Assembly (NCBI RefSeq): GCF_000735605.1
Contig: NZ_JPKG01000007.1
Location: 1 to 64,000, forward strand
Direction: 5' to 3'
DNA length: 64,000 nucleotides
DNA from: Allobosea sp. LC85
GTDB lineage: Bacteria; Pseudomonadota; Alphaproteobacteria; Rhizobiales; Beijerinckiaceae
This document shows, one piece after another, positions 35,307 through 44,011 of this stretch. The notes under the pieces are model-generated. The model ran no database searches and was not told where the DNA came from. It was given only the letters and a program-made list of their open reading frames with translations. Each line of letters starts with the position of its first letter. Position 1 is the first letter of the stretch. A program made the translations under genes and the position numbers.

Positions 35307-36582
35307 AGTCGTCGTCTGCGACGAGTGTCCGGTTCCGGCTCAACCAGCCCGAGGCGCGCTGTGCCAGCTTCAGTGCCAATGGAGAGCTCTTGATCCGGCG
35401 TTTTGCGGCACGTTTGGCCCGGCTGAACAGGACAAAGGCATGTCCCTTGGCCGTCAGCGGCAGGAAAGTATCGACGAGTTCGTCCCGGTCGTCGCAGACC
35501 GTCGTCTTGTAGCGGGCTTCGCCGACACCAAGGTCGAAGACTTCGATTCCGGCGCGACATTTCAGTTTGATCAGGTCGACCAGCAGGATTTCGCCAGGGC
35601 TCGACTTGGCGAGCTCGCTGTCCATCTCGAACGATGTCGCCATGCCTGAGAACCGCAGGCCCTGCTCCGCGCCGACATAGGTTGCGACGCAGCGGCCGTC
35701 GAGGTTGAGCGCGTAGAGTTCGAGGACAGGCGTCCCGGCGCGGTCACGGCTCGCACCCTGGCGCAGGAAGTCGCGAAGGGCGGGCTCCGCAAAGGGGTTT
35801 GGAATGCCCATGCTGGCAAACCGCGCCGCCTTCTGGTTCAGGAAAGCGTCGACGACCCGCTCGATATCCTCCGGGGTCTCGGCCTTGAGCAGGGCCGAGT
35901 TGCCGAAGCTGGCGAAGCGGTTGCGCTTGTTCTTCAGCTTTTTGCGGGCATGCGAACTCATCGAACGCCGCAAGGTGCCTTCGCAGTCTCTACGCTCCAG
36001 CGCCAGTTTGTAGGCTCCGCTTGGGCTCGGTCCTGCGGCGAGCTGCGCGAGCGGGTTGGGAACGCCTTGCCAATCCCTTGGCTGGTTGACGAAGATGAAA
36101 CCGTCGAGTGTGCCGATGGCCGTGCCGATCTCGACGAGCAGGGCACGCGCCGCGGCCGCATCGAGGGCTGCTGCGAAATCGGGGGCATAAAGCCCCATAT
36201 GGTAATTGGCGTGCTTGCCGCCGATGAACTCGCCGAAGCGAACGCCGTTGCGCCGTGTCAGCGCCAGCGGCAGGATGGCCAGGGTGCGCCCGGCCGCGTC
36301 GCGCAGCGCCACATAGCGGAATTCCGTGGCATCGGCTGCCCCGACCGTCTCGACGAAGGGCCTGATCCAGCCATAGGCCTGGTAGGGTGTCACCAAGGCA
36401 GACGCTTCCAGGCTGCGCCACTCGGCTTCCAGGGCGGCAGGATCATGGCTGATCGTGATGCTGTGCCAGGGACGCGCGCGCTCGCCCGCGCTCCTGTCCG
36501 GAGTACGGTTCAGAGCCGAGGCCGGAGTTCCAGCGCGTTCGGCAAGTGCGGGCATCGTCTCTGGACCCTTGGGAGGCGGCAT
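35305..36582 (-). CDS. GNAT-fold acyltransferase of the CelD/BcsL (BioF2-like) type
   Basis: 425 residues, soluble. It contains two halves typical of CelD-like proteins in polysaccharide loci: an N-terminal part with WRSLEASALVTPYQAYGWIR and a C-terminal GNAT_6 core (CVATYVGAEQGLRFSGMATS, SPGEILLVDLIKLKCRAGIE, FDLGVGEARYKTTVCDDRDE). Members are thought to acylate sugars of exopolysaccharides or cellulose-associated glycans. It converges with the Wzz/GumC gene. The ATG at 36555 is an alternative start. Confidence 0.85.
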   Translation of the reverse strand: MPPPKGPETMPALAERAGTPASALNRTPDRSAGERARPWHSITISHDPAALEAEWRSLEASALVTPYQAYGWIRPFVETVGAADATEFRYVALRDAAGRTLAILPLALTRRNGVRFGEFIGGKHANYHMGLYAPDFAAALDAAAARALLVEIGTAIGTLDGFIFVNQPRDWQGVPNPLAQLAAGPSPSGAYKLALERRDCEGTLRRSMSSHARKKLKNKRNRFASFGNSALLKAETPEDIERVVDAFLNQKAARFASMGIPNPFAEPALRDFLRQGASRDRAGTPVLELYALNLDGRCVATYVGAEQGLRFSGMATSFEMDSELAKSSPGEILLVDLIKLKCRAGIEVFDLGVGEARYKTTVCDDRDELVDTFLPLTAKGHAFVLFSRAKRAAKRRIKSSPLALKLAQRASGWLSRNRTLVADDD

Positions 36583-36688
36583 TCCTCGCTGTCCTTAACC
36601 CGCTATTGTGAACGAACCTGCCAGCTTGTCTTCGACCAGCCGAAGCATCGGCAAACAATATTAGCGAGCGGTTGCTGCCGGGAGCCAT

Positions 36689-37741
36689 ATGAGCCTGCGA
36701 CACCGAGCCTTTTCCGCCGCGTTCAAGGCGATTGCGCTGACCGGCGCCGACCGTTGGGCGAAAGACCTCGCGCAAGGCGCGGGCGTGATCCTGACCCTGC
36801 ATCATGTCCGGCCCTGGCGCGAGCGGGGCTTTGCTCCCAACCGGCTGCTGGAGATCACGCCCGAATTCCTCGACCAGACGCTGACGCTGATCAAGTCGCA
36901 GGGCTATGACATCGTCTCGCTCGACGAAGCAGTCGTGCGGCTGCAGAGCCCGCGCTCGTCGCGCTTCTTCGTGGCGCTGACCTTCGACGACGGCTATCGC
37001 GACAATCTCGATCATGCCTGGCCGGTTCTGGCGAAGCATGGCGTGCCCTGGACATTGTTCGTGACGACGGGCTTTGCCGAGCGCACGGCCCGACTCTGGT
37101 GGCTGGAAATGGAGGAGGCGATCCGGGCGCTGCCGCGTTTCGCCCTCGACCTGCCCGATGGCGGTTTCTCGGCGCGCACCGAATCCGATCGTGAGAAGCG
37201 GCTTGCCTTCGAGACGCTCTACTGGCGTCTGCGCAAAGGGTCGGAAGCGATTCTGCTGTCAGCGATTTCCGACCTTGCGCGTCAGGCCGGGATCGATGGC
37301 GCAGCCCTGGTCGAGCGCGAGTGCTTGCCCTGGGAGACGCTGCGATCGCTGGCCGGCGCGCCCGGCGTAACCATTGGAGCCCATACGCTGAGCCACCCCA
37401 TGCTGGCCAAACATCCGCAAGAATTTGCCCGGACCGAGATCGTCGAGAGCAAGGCGCGGCTCGAGCAGGAGCTCGGCCTGCAAGTTCGCCACTTCGCCTA
37501 TCCCGTTGGTGATCCGGGCTCGGCCGGCAAGCGTGAATTCGCGCTTGCCAAGGCGGCTGGCTTCACCAGTGCGGTCACCACACGGCCGGGCCACCTCTTC
37601 GATCGGCACGAGCGGCATTTGCATGCCCTGCCGCGCGTCTCGCTGAACGGCTATCACCAGAGCGAGGCGGCGCTGCGGGCGCTGCTGTCGGGACTGCCCT
37701 TTCTGCTGTGGAATCGTGGGCGGCGGGTGAATGTCGGTTAG
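36689..37741 (+). CDS. Polysaccharide deacetylase (NodB-homology, CE4)
   Basis: 350 residues. NodB motifs: TFDDGYRDN with the catalytic Asp and metal Asp (about 95-103), the metal-binding pair GAHTLSHPMLAKH, and FAYPVGD. LHHVRPW near the N terminus is typical of the EPS-locus branch. No signal peptide is evident, so cytoplasmic or membrane-associated deacetylation is possible. GGGAG precedes the ATG. It lies divergent to the CelD-like gene at the end of the polysaccharide region. Confidence 0.88.
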   Translation: MSLRHRAFSAAFKAIALTGADRWAKDLAQGAGVILTLHHVRPWRERGFAPNRLLEITPEFLDQTLTLIKSQGYDIVSLDEAVVRLQSPRSSRFFVALTFDDGYRDNLDHAWPVLAKHGVPWTLFVTTGFAERTARLWWLEMEEAIRALPRFALDLPDGGFSARTESDREKRLAFETLYWRLRKGSEAILLSAISDLARQAGIDGAALVERECLPWETLRSLAGAPGVTIGAHTLSHPMLAKHPQEFARTEIVESKARLEQELGLQVRHFAYPVGDPGSAGKREFALAKAAGFTSAVTTRPGHLFDRHERHLHALPRVSLNGYHQSEAALRALLSGLPFLLWNRGRRVNVG

Positions 37742-37950
37742 CGCGGCCCGTCCTTCCGCTCCATCCACTTGATCAGCGGCAGCAAGGGCAGCACCCAGGC
37801 GAGGCCGAGCGCGATATAGGCGATCGTCTGCACCAGCTTGGGAGCGTCGGTGATCCGCCCCTGCGCCAGGGCCATGGCGACCAGCGCATAGACGCAGACG
37901 AAGATCAGGATCCCCACGGTGCCGATCAGCTTGCGGTGGCTCTGGGTCAT
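37738..37950 (-). CDS. DUF2842 small membrane protein
   Basis: 70 residues with two transmembrane helices (IGTVGILIFVCVYALVAMAL and IAYIALGLAWVLPLLPLIKW) and a short basic end (MERKDGPR). This is the compact alphaproteobacterial DUF2842 family, found very often next to heme A synthase genes, as here. Function unknown. Its stop overlaps the end of the convergent deacetylase gene by 4 nt. Confidence 0.85.
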   Translation of the reverse strand: MTQSHRKLIGTVGILIFVCVYALVAMALAQGRITDAPKLVQTIAYIALGLAWVLPLLPLIKWMERKDGPR

Positions 37951-38074
37951 CTCTCGTCTCCATGCCGGCGCGGCTGCGGCATTGCGGGCGTTGTTCGCGT
38001 CTTCGCGCGGGTCTATCTGTCACCCCCAACGACGCTTGTGAAGCGCGACATTTGCGACCCGAGGTCCCCATCCC

Positions 38075-39154
38075 GTGACGATTGCTCTCGATCAGCCGCG
38101 TGGCGGCGCTGTCAGCTCCGCCAACCACGCAGGCATCCGCCGCTGGCTCTGGATCGTCGCGGCTCTCGTCTTCGCCATGGTCGTGGTCGGTGGCGCGACC
38201 CGTCTGACCGGCTCGGGCCTCTCGATCACCGAATGGCGACCGGTCACCGGCGCGATCCCGCCGCTCTCCGACGCCGCCTGGGCGCTCGAGTTCGAAAAAT
38301 ACCGCGCGAGCCCGCAATACCAGCTGCTCAATGCCGGCATGGCGCTATCGGAATTCAAGTTCATCTTCTGGTGGGAGTGGGGGCACCGTCAGCTCGGCCG
38401 CTTCATCGGCCTGGTCTATCTGCTCGGCTTCCTTGTCGTCGCCCTCCGCCGGCTCCTGCCTTGGCGCCAGAGCGTCGTGCTCTTCGGCATGGGGCTGCTG
38501 CTTGGGCTGCAGGGCACGATCGGCTGGATCATGGTCGCGTCGGGGCTCCAGCCAGGCATGATCGCGGTCGCTCCGGTCAAGCTGACGCTTCACCTGACCT
38601 TTGCCGGCCTGTTCTTCGCCGCCGTCGTTGGTTTCGCTACCTGGCTGACCCCGCTGCGGCGGGTTGAGCCGGCGCGGGGCCGCCTGGCCGCCTGGGGGCT
38701 GCTGGTGCTCACCTTCGCGCAGATCGCGCTTGGCGGGCTCGTCGCCGGCTCGCGTGCGGGCTTTACCTTCAACACCTGGCCGCTGATGGATGGGGGCCTG
38801 GCACCGGCTTCGTCGACGCTGTTCGCGCAGACGCCGTTCTGGGAGAATTTTGTCGATAACGTCGCGCTGGTGCAGTTCAACCACCGCATCGGCGCCTATC
38901 TTCTGCTGGCGGTTGCGCTCTGGCACGCCGTTGCGATGCGCCGCGCAGCGCCGGGGTCAGGCAGCGCGAAGCGTGCGACGGCGATCGCGGGCCTCACGCT
39001 GGCACAGGCCGTGCTCGGCATTGTCACGCTGCTGCTGGTGGTGCCGCTCTGGGCGGGGCTCGCCCATCAGGCACTCGCCTTCATGGTGCTGGCGATGACG
39101 GTGGTGCATGTGACGCGGAGCACGGCCTCCGCCGCGCATTCCGTCCGGGCCTGA
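38075..39154 (+). CDS. ctaA: Heme A synthase (COX15/CtaA)
   Basis: 359 residues with eight transmembrane helices. Heme-ligand and family motifs: GGATRLTGSGLSITEWRPVT, EFKFIFWWEWGHRQLGR, LTLHLTFAG, FNTWPLMDG, FNHRIGAYLLL and AHQALAFMV. It oxidises heme O to heme A for the aa3-type cytochrome oxidase in the inner membrane. It starts with GTG, with GAGG about 10 nt upstream. This is the alphaproteobacterial (type 2) form. Confidence 0.93.
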   Translation: MTIALDQPRGGAVSSANHAGIRRWLWIVAALVFAMVVVGGATRLTGSGLSITEWRPVTGAIPPLSDAAWALEFEKYRASPQYQLLNAGMALSEFKFIFWWEWGHRQLGRFIGLVYLLGFLVVALRRLLPWRQSVVLFGMGLLLGLQGTIGWIMVASGLQPGMIAVAPVKLTLHLTFAGLFFAAVVGFATWLTPLRRVEPARGRLAAWGLLVLTFAQIALGGLVAGSRAGFTFNTWPLMDGGLAPASSTLFAQTPFWENFVDNVALVQFNHRIGAYLLLAVALWHAVAMRRAAPGSGSAKRATAIAGLTLAQAVLGIVTLLLVVPLWAGLAHQALAFMVLAMTVVHVTRSTASAAHSVRA

Positions 39155-39193
39155 TAGAGCCTGAATGCCGCCGTCCCCGGCGGCCAAGAAAGA

Positions 39194-39238
39194 GACCCGG
39201 AACCCCTGCCGGAAGGTTTCAGGCAGGGATTCCGGGTC
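39194..39238. terminator. Bidirectional hairpin terminator
   Basis: Long stem GACCCGGAACCCCTGCC / GGCAGGGATTCCGGGTC with one mismatch and the loop ggaaggtttca. It is followed by TGTGTTTT on the + strand and CTCTTTCTT on the minus strand. It sits between convergent ctaA and metY and can serve both. Confidence 0.8.
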
Positions 39239-39278
39239 TGTGTTTTGCTTCGGGGGATGCCCCCCAGATTGCCGGCTT

Positions 39279-40556
39279 CTAGATCAGCGCCTGATCGAGA
39301 TCGCCGATCAGGTCGGCGACATCCTCGAGCCCGATCGAGAGGCGCACGACTTCTGGACCGGCACCGGACGCGGTCTTCTGTGCATCCGAAAGCTGGCGAT
39401 GCGTCGTCGAGGCGGGGTGGATCACCAGCGAGCGCGTATCGCCGATATTGGCGAGATGCGAGAACAGCTGCAGGTTGGAGACCAGCTTGACGCCGGCGTC
39501 GTAGCCGCCCTTCAGGCCGATGGTGAAGACCGCGCCTGCACCCTTCGGCGAGTAGCGCTTGGCGAGATCGTGATACTTGTCGCCCGCCAGGCCGGGATAG
39601 CTGACCCAGTCGACCGCGGGATGCGTTGAGAGATGAGTCGCGACCGCGAGCGCGCTCTCGCAATGGCGCTGCATGCGCAGCGGCAGGGTCTCGATGCCGG
39701 TCAGGATCATGAAGGCATTGAAGGGCGCGAGCGCGGGGCCCATGTCGCGCAGGCCGAGCACGCGGGTCGCGATGGCGAAGGCGAAATTGCCGAAGGTCTC
39801 GCCGAGCACCATGCCGTTATATTCCGGCCGCGGCTTGGACAGCATCGGGTAGCGCTCGTCGCCCACCCAGTTGAACGAGCCGCCATCGACGATCAGGCCG
39901 CCGATCGAGTTGCCGTGCCCGCCAAGGAATTTGGTTGCGGAATGCACGATGATGTCGGCGCCGTGCTCGAACGGGCGGATCAGGTAGGGGCTGGCCATTG
40001 TGTTGTCGACGATGAGCGGAATATTGTGCTTTTTGGCGATGGCCGCGACGCCGGCAATGTCGACGATCACGCCGCCCGGATTGGCGATCGACTCGATGAA
40101 GATCGCCTTGGTGCGCGGGGTCACCGCAGCGGCGAAGCTCTCCAGATCGTCGGAATCGGCCCAGATCACGTTCCAGCCGAAATTCTTGTAGGAATGGTTG
40201 AACTGGTTGATCGAGCCGCCATAGAGCTTGCGCGCGGCGACGAACTCGTCGCCTGGCTGCAGCAGGGCGTGGAAGCAGAGGAACTCCGCGGCGTGGCCGG
40301 ATGCGACGGCGAGCGCCGCGGTGCCGCCCTCGAGCGCCGCGACGCGCTCTTCGAGCACCGCGTTGGTCGGGTTGCCGATGCGCGTGTAGATGTTGCCGAA
40401 GGCCTGCAGGCCGAACAGCGAGGCGGCATGGTCGACATCGTCGAAGACGAAGGATGTCGTCTGGTAGATCGGCGTGGCGCGCGCGCCCGTGGCTGCGTCA
40501 GGCGCTGCACCGGCGTGAATGGCCAGCGTATGGAAACCCGGTGCGCGGTCTGACAT
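39279..40556 (-). CDS. metY: O-acetylhomoserine sulfhydrylase (PLP-dependent)
   Basis: 425 residues of the Cys/Met metabolism PLP family: TPIYQTTSFVFDD, YTRIGNPTNAVLEERVAALE, and the PLP lysine in HSATKFLGGHGNSIGG. The length above 420 and the VFDDVDHAASLFGLQAFGNI region fit MetY, which makes homocysteine from O-acetylhomoserine and sulfide. AGGGAG lies 7 nt before the ATG. Its promoter carries a perfect palindrome across the -10 box (see the entry at 40594-40627). Confidence 0.9.
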   Translation of the reverse strand: MSDRAPGFHTLAIHAGAAPDAATGARATPIYQTTSFVFDDVDHAASLFGLQAFGNIYTRIGNPTNAVLEERVAALEGGTAALAVASGHAAEFLCFHALLQPGDEFVAARKLYGGSINQFNHSYKNFGWNVIWADSDDLESFAAAVTPRTKAIFIESIANPGGVIVDIAGVAAIAKKHNIPLIVDNTMASPYLIRPFEHGADIIVHSATKFLGGHGNSIGGLIVDGGSFNWVGDERYPMLSKPRPEYNGMVLGETFGNFAFAIATRVLGLRDMGPALAPFNAFMILTGIETLPLRMQRHCESALAVATHLSTHPAVDWVSYPGLAGDKYHDLAKRYSPKGAGAVFTIGLKGGYDAGVKLVSNLQLFSHLANIGDTRSLVIHPASTTHRQLSDAQKTASGAGPEVVRLSIGLEDVADLIGDLDQALI

Positions 40557-40593
40557 GGCGTGCTCCCTGCAAATTCTGATCGTGAAACGGTCT

Positions 40594-40627
40594 CGTTCGA
40601 TTTAACGAACGGTCTGTGCGGCGTCAA
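40594..40627 (-). promoter_or_regulatory. metY promoter with palindromic operator over the -10 box
   Basis: On the minus strand, TTGAC (40627-40623), a 17-nt spacer and TTAAAT (40605-40600) form a good promoter. The -10 is the exact centre of the perfect palindrome CGTTCG-TTAAAT-CGAACG (40611-40594), flanked on both sides by the direct repeat AGACCGT. This is the geometry expected for a repressor site; the regulator is not identified. Confidence 0.5.
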
Positions 40628-41853
40628 TTCGGCCGGACAGGCTTGAGCGCCGGACCGATATGCTCCGGCCTGATCCCCAGACCGATCAGCCGCGCCGGCA
40701 GGCGGCGCAGCAGCGGGAAGCGTTGCAGGAGCCGCAGCGGCAGAGGCGGCGTGACCGGCCCGCTTCTGGCGAGCAACGGCGTGATCACCCGGTTCTGGAT
40801 GGCGATCTGCATGGATTGGGTCAGCTTTGTCGGGAATTCACGACGATGCTGCACGGCTGCGAGAACGGTATCTGTCAGCCGCTTCTCGCGGAGCGGCACT
40901 GCCAGCAGGTTGGCCGTCGCGACGGCATCCTGTACCGCCAGATTGACGCCGACGCCGCCGATCGGAGACATCGCATGCGCCGCGTCGCCGATACAGAGCA
41001 GGCCCGGCTTCCACCAGCGCGTCAGGCGATCGACCGCGACCGACAGCAGCTTGATGTCGTCCCAGCCGCGCAGTTCCGCAATCCGGTCCTTGAGGAATGG
41101 CGAGAGCGCGACCACGCCGTCCCGGAAGGCCCGAATGCCCCTGACCTGCAAGGCTTCCAGCGAGCCCTTGGGGATGATGAAGGCGCATTGCCAGTAGTCG
41201 CCGCGGTTCAGCATGATGAAGAAGTGCCCGCCTGCGACCTGGCCGAAGGTCTGGTTGCGATCGCTCTTCTTCCGCGACAGCCGGAACCAGAGCACGTCCA
41301 TCGGTGCGCCGAGGACCTCGACCGCGAGGCCGGAGGCCGCGCGCAGATCGGAGCTGCGCCCGTCGGCTGCGACGACGAGATCGGCCCTGATCGAGAGCGG
41401 GCCGTCCAGCGTCATGGCCGTGACGCCGGACACGCGCCCATTCTGCTTGATCAGTCCCTCCGCCTTCGTCTGCATCCGCAGATGGAAGGGCGGTTGCTCG
41501 CGTCCGCGTTCCGCGAGGAAATCGAGGAAATCCCATTGCGGCATGAAGGCGACATAAGGGGCCTTGACCGGCAAATGGCTGAAATCGGCGATCGTGATCT
41601 CGTCATCTCCGAAGCGGGCGACGATGTCGTCTTCCTTGCTGTGCGGCAGCTTCAGGAATGCCTCGAGCAGTCCGAGTTCATGCATCAGCTCGAGTGTCGA
41701 GGGGTGGATCGTGTCGCCGCGGAAATCCCGCAGGAAATCGCTGTGCTTCTCCAGCACGGTGACCGCGATGCCGGCTCGCGCGAGCAGGAAACCGAGCATC
41801 ATCCCGGCGGGGCCGCCTCCGGCGATGCAGCAAGTTGTCGTCTCCTCGCGCAT
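40624..41853 (-). CDS. FAD-dependent monooxygenase (UbiH/PHBH-like)
   Basis: 409 residues. The FAD motifs are in order: CIAGGGPAGMMLGFLLARAG (GxGxxG type), ADLVVAADGRSSDLRAASGL (DG motif) and PGLLCIGDAAHAMSPIGGVG (GD motif), followed by VNLAVQDAVATANLLA. Group A aromatic hydroxylase fold. Substrate unknown. It lies 24 nt downstream of the CoA-binding protein gene and upstream of metY on the same strand; metY nevertheless has its own promoter. Confidence 0.87.
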   Translation of the reverse strand: MREETTTCCIAGGGPAGMMLGFLLARAGIAVTVLEKHSDFLRDFRGDTIHPSTLELMHELGLLEAFLKLPHSKEDDIVARFGDDEITIADFSHLPVKAPYVAFMPQWDFLDFLAERGREQPPFHLRMQTKAEGLIKQNGRVSGVTAMTLDGPLSIRADLVVAADGRSSDLRAASGLAVEVLGAPMDVLWFRLSRKKSDRNQTFGQVAGGHFFIMLNRGDYWQCAFIIPKGSLEALQVRGIRAFRDGVVALSPFLKDRIAELRGWDDIKLLSVAVDRLTRWWKPGLLCIGDAAHAMSPIGGVGVNLAVQDAVATANLLAVPLREKRLTDTVLAAVQHRREFPTKLTQSMQIAIQNRVITPLLARSGPVTPPLPLRLLQRFPLLRRLPARLIGLGIRPEHIGPALKPVRPN

Positions 41854-41877
41854 CGCCGTCCCCAGGTGATGGCCGGG

Positions 41878-42408
41878 TCAGGTCCCGGGCCGGTTGATCG
41901 ACAATTTCTGGAAGCCCTTGCCGGCCAGTTGCGGCCTCTTGTTCGAGATGATGCGCGAGTTGATGCCCTGCCAGCCGATCTCGCCGGAGAGCCGGCCATA
42001 CTCGATCTTCGGGCAGCGGTTCATGATCACGGTAAGGCCCTTGGCCTCGGCGCGGGCGGCGGCCTCGTCATTGCGGACGGAAAGCTGCATCCAGATCACC
42101 TTCGGCAGGGGCGAGAGCGCCAACGCCTCATCGGTGATCGGGCCGGCGGCTTCCGAATTGCGGAAGATCTCGACCATGTCGACGGGAACCGGAATCTCCT
42201 TCAGCGAGCCGTAGACCGTCTTGCCGAGCAGCGTCTGGCCGGCAAGGCCGGGATTGACGGGGATGACGTCATAGCCGCGATCGAGCAGATATTTGGTGAC
42301 GATCCAGCTCGGCCGCGCCTCGTTGGCGGAGGCACCGACCAGGGCGATGGTTTTCACCTCGCGCAGGATGCGGCGGATTAGCGCATCTTCATAGGCCTCA
42401 TGATTCAA
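41878..42408 (-). CDS. CoA-binding domain protein (YccU-like)
   Basis: 176 residues. A CoA-binding_2 Rossmann fold: VKTIALVGASANEARPSWIV, YDVIPVNPG, GKTVYGSLKEIPVPVDMVEI and KVIWMQLSVRNDEAAARAEA. The conserved Cys is in NRCPKIE. Small cytoplasmic proteins of this kind bind CoA or nucleotide; their role is not settled. The start appears to be TTG at 42408 with GAGGA about 10 nt upstream; there is no in-frame ATG nearby. Often found next to metY in this order. Confidence 0.83.
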   Translation of the reverse strand: MNHEAYEDALIRRILREVKTIALVGASANEARPSWIVTKYLLDRGYDVIPVNPGLAGQTLLGKTVYGSLKEIPVPVDMVEIFRNSEAAGPITDEALALSPLPKVIWMQLSVRNDEAAARAEAKGLTVIMNRCPKIEYGRLSGEIGWQGINSRIISNKRPQLAGKGFQKLSINRPGT

Positions 42409-42557
42409 GGTGCTGAATCCTCACGGGAAATACGCGGCAATCAGTCGTAGGTATTTTGGCGCCGAGGGGCTGAACCACAGCTTTGCCACTCTTATTTGAT
42501 TCAATGGAACACAGGGCGAACAACCCGGGTTGTTCCGTCATGAAAGGAGGGTCTACC

Positions 42558-42989
42558 ATGTGCGACTATAGCCTGCACAATGTGATGTCCACTCCAGCCA
42601 AAGTGGGCGACGAACTGACGACCACCAGCTTCCCGAACTCGAGCACGCGCGGCTTCTGCACCACCGCACAGCCGGAGGTTGCGGTTTGCGTGCTGCCCGG
42701 CACGGAGCTGGCGTTCGAGAGCGAGATCGAGTGCGATCGGGTGGTCGGCTTCCTGCCGCATCGCAAGATGGCGGCGACGGTGGCGCGCTTCCGTCAGATC
42801 GATCTCGACAAGCCCTATGCGCATCACGATGCGCTCGAGCTGCCCGATGGGCAGGTCATTCTGCTGACGAATCTGTCTACGGGGCAAAAGGCGACCGTTC
42901 TGCAGTTGCCAGCCGCGCCGCAGCCGGAGGAAAAGGCCAAGGAGCATCTGCAGGCCGAGCTGCCGGAGCATATTCCCGCGATCCTGTGA
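42558..42989 (+). CDS. Conserved hypothetical protein with MCDYSLH N terminus
   Basis: 143 residues from the ATG at 42558, preceded by a near-consensus AAAGGAGG 7 nt away. It begins MCDYSLHNVMSTPAKVGDEL and contains several Cys (FCTTAQPEVAVCVLPG, IECDRVVGF), beta-rich. Proteins beginning MCDYSLH recur in Hyphomicrobiales without an assigned function. An earlier in-frame ATG at 42483 lacks a ribosome site. Confidence 0.75.
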   Translation: MCDYSLHNVMSTPAKVGDELTTTSFPNSSTRGFCTTAQPEVAVCVLPGTELAFESEIECDRVVGFLPHRKMAATVARFRQIDLDKPYAHHDALELPDGQVILLTNLSTGQKATVLQLPAAPQPEEKAKEHLQAELPEHIPAIL

Positions 42990-43092
42990 ACAGGCGCCTG
43001 ATGGATAGCTGCACGCGGCGAGTCTCGGTTGTCGCCGCGTGCGGCGTTGATTCCAGATGGATGAAGGGGGCTCGGCCGAGTGCCGCGCGCGG

Positions 43093-43908
43093 TTAGCTGC
43101 CGCTCCAGACCGGCGGGCGTTTGTCCATGAAGGCGCCGATCCCTTCCTCGGCGTCGCGGGCGAGCATGTTCTCGACCATGACCGCCGACGCGTGATCATA
43201 GGCTGCCGCGAGGCCCATCTCGCGCTGCTGATAGAAGGCGCGCTTGCCGATCTTCACCGTGGCAGGCGATTTCGATGCGATCACGGCCGCCAGCCGCAAT
43301 GCCTCCGCAAGCGCACCACCTGCCGGAGCGACACGGTTGACCAGCCCCATCCGGGCTGCCTCCTCGGCCGGAACCATCTCGCCCAGCAACAGCATCTCCA
43401 GCGCATGCTTGGCTGAGAGGTTGCGCGAGAGCGCCACCATCGGCGTCGAGCAGAACAGTCCGATATGCACGCCCGGCGTGCAGAATCTCGCTTGCGTGCC
43501 TGCGACGGCAAGATCGCAGGTTGCGACGAGCTGGCAACCGGCAGCGGTGGCCGTGCCTTCTACGGCCGCAATGACCGGCTGGGGCAGGGCGGTGATCTGC
43601 TGCATCATGGCCGAGCAGCGACCGAGGACATCGGCGAAGTAGGCGCGGCCACGGTCGGAATCCGCGCGATGCGCACTCATCTCCTTGAGGTCGTGGCCGG
43701 CCGAGAAGACCGGGCCGGCCGCAGTCAGCACGACGGCACGCACGCTCCGGTCTGCTGCGATGGCCACGAATACCTCGCTCAGCGCGGCCAGCATCGCTTC
43801 GCCAAGCGGATTGCGCGCCTGCGGCCGGTTCAGCGTCAGTGTTGCGATGCCGTCCTGGTCTGCGCGCAGCAGGACGGGCGCGGTGTCGGGCTTGAGATGG
43901 GCATTCAT
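43093..43908 (-). CDS. Enoyl-CoA hydratase/isomerase family protein
   Basis: 271 residues from the ATG at 43908 (AAGG 8 nt upstream). Crotonase fold: TLTLNRPQARNPLGEAMLAA, the first oxyanion-hole segment FSAGHDLKEM and the second GTATAAGCQLVATCDLAVAG. The Glu seen in typical hydratases near the second site is replaced by Cys/Gln (AGCQLV), so hydratase activity is not certain; other crotonase chemistry is possible. Divergent from the thioesterase gene. Confidence 0.85.
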   Translation of the reverse strand: MNAHLKPDTAPVLLRADQDGIATLTLNRPQARNPLGEAMLAALSEVFVAIAADRSVRAVVLTAAGPVFSAGHDLKEMSAHRADSDRGRAYFADVLGRCSAMMQQITALPQPVIAAVEGTATAAGCQLVATCDLAVAGTQARFCTPGVHIGLFCSTPMVALSRNLSAKHALEMLLLGEMVPAEEAARMGLVNRVAPAGGALAEALRLAAVIASKSPATVKIGKRAFYQQREMGLAAAYDHASAVMVENMLARDAEEGIGAFMDKRPPVWSGS

Positions 43909-44011
43909 GGCATCGCCTTTCGCGTCAGTGCCTATTGTCGGAGCCGAACCGTCATGCTGCAAGGGGAGGAGTTCCCCGCTGGCATCCGGTTTCCCGCACA
44001 TGACCCCCCGC

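Noticed and set aside
40557..40623. SAM riboswitch considered upstream of metY
   Set aside because: The leader after the promoter is only about 40 nt, and the conserved SAM-II core is not visible; the palindrome overlaps the -10 box, which fits a protein operator.
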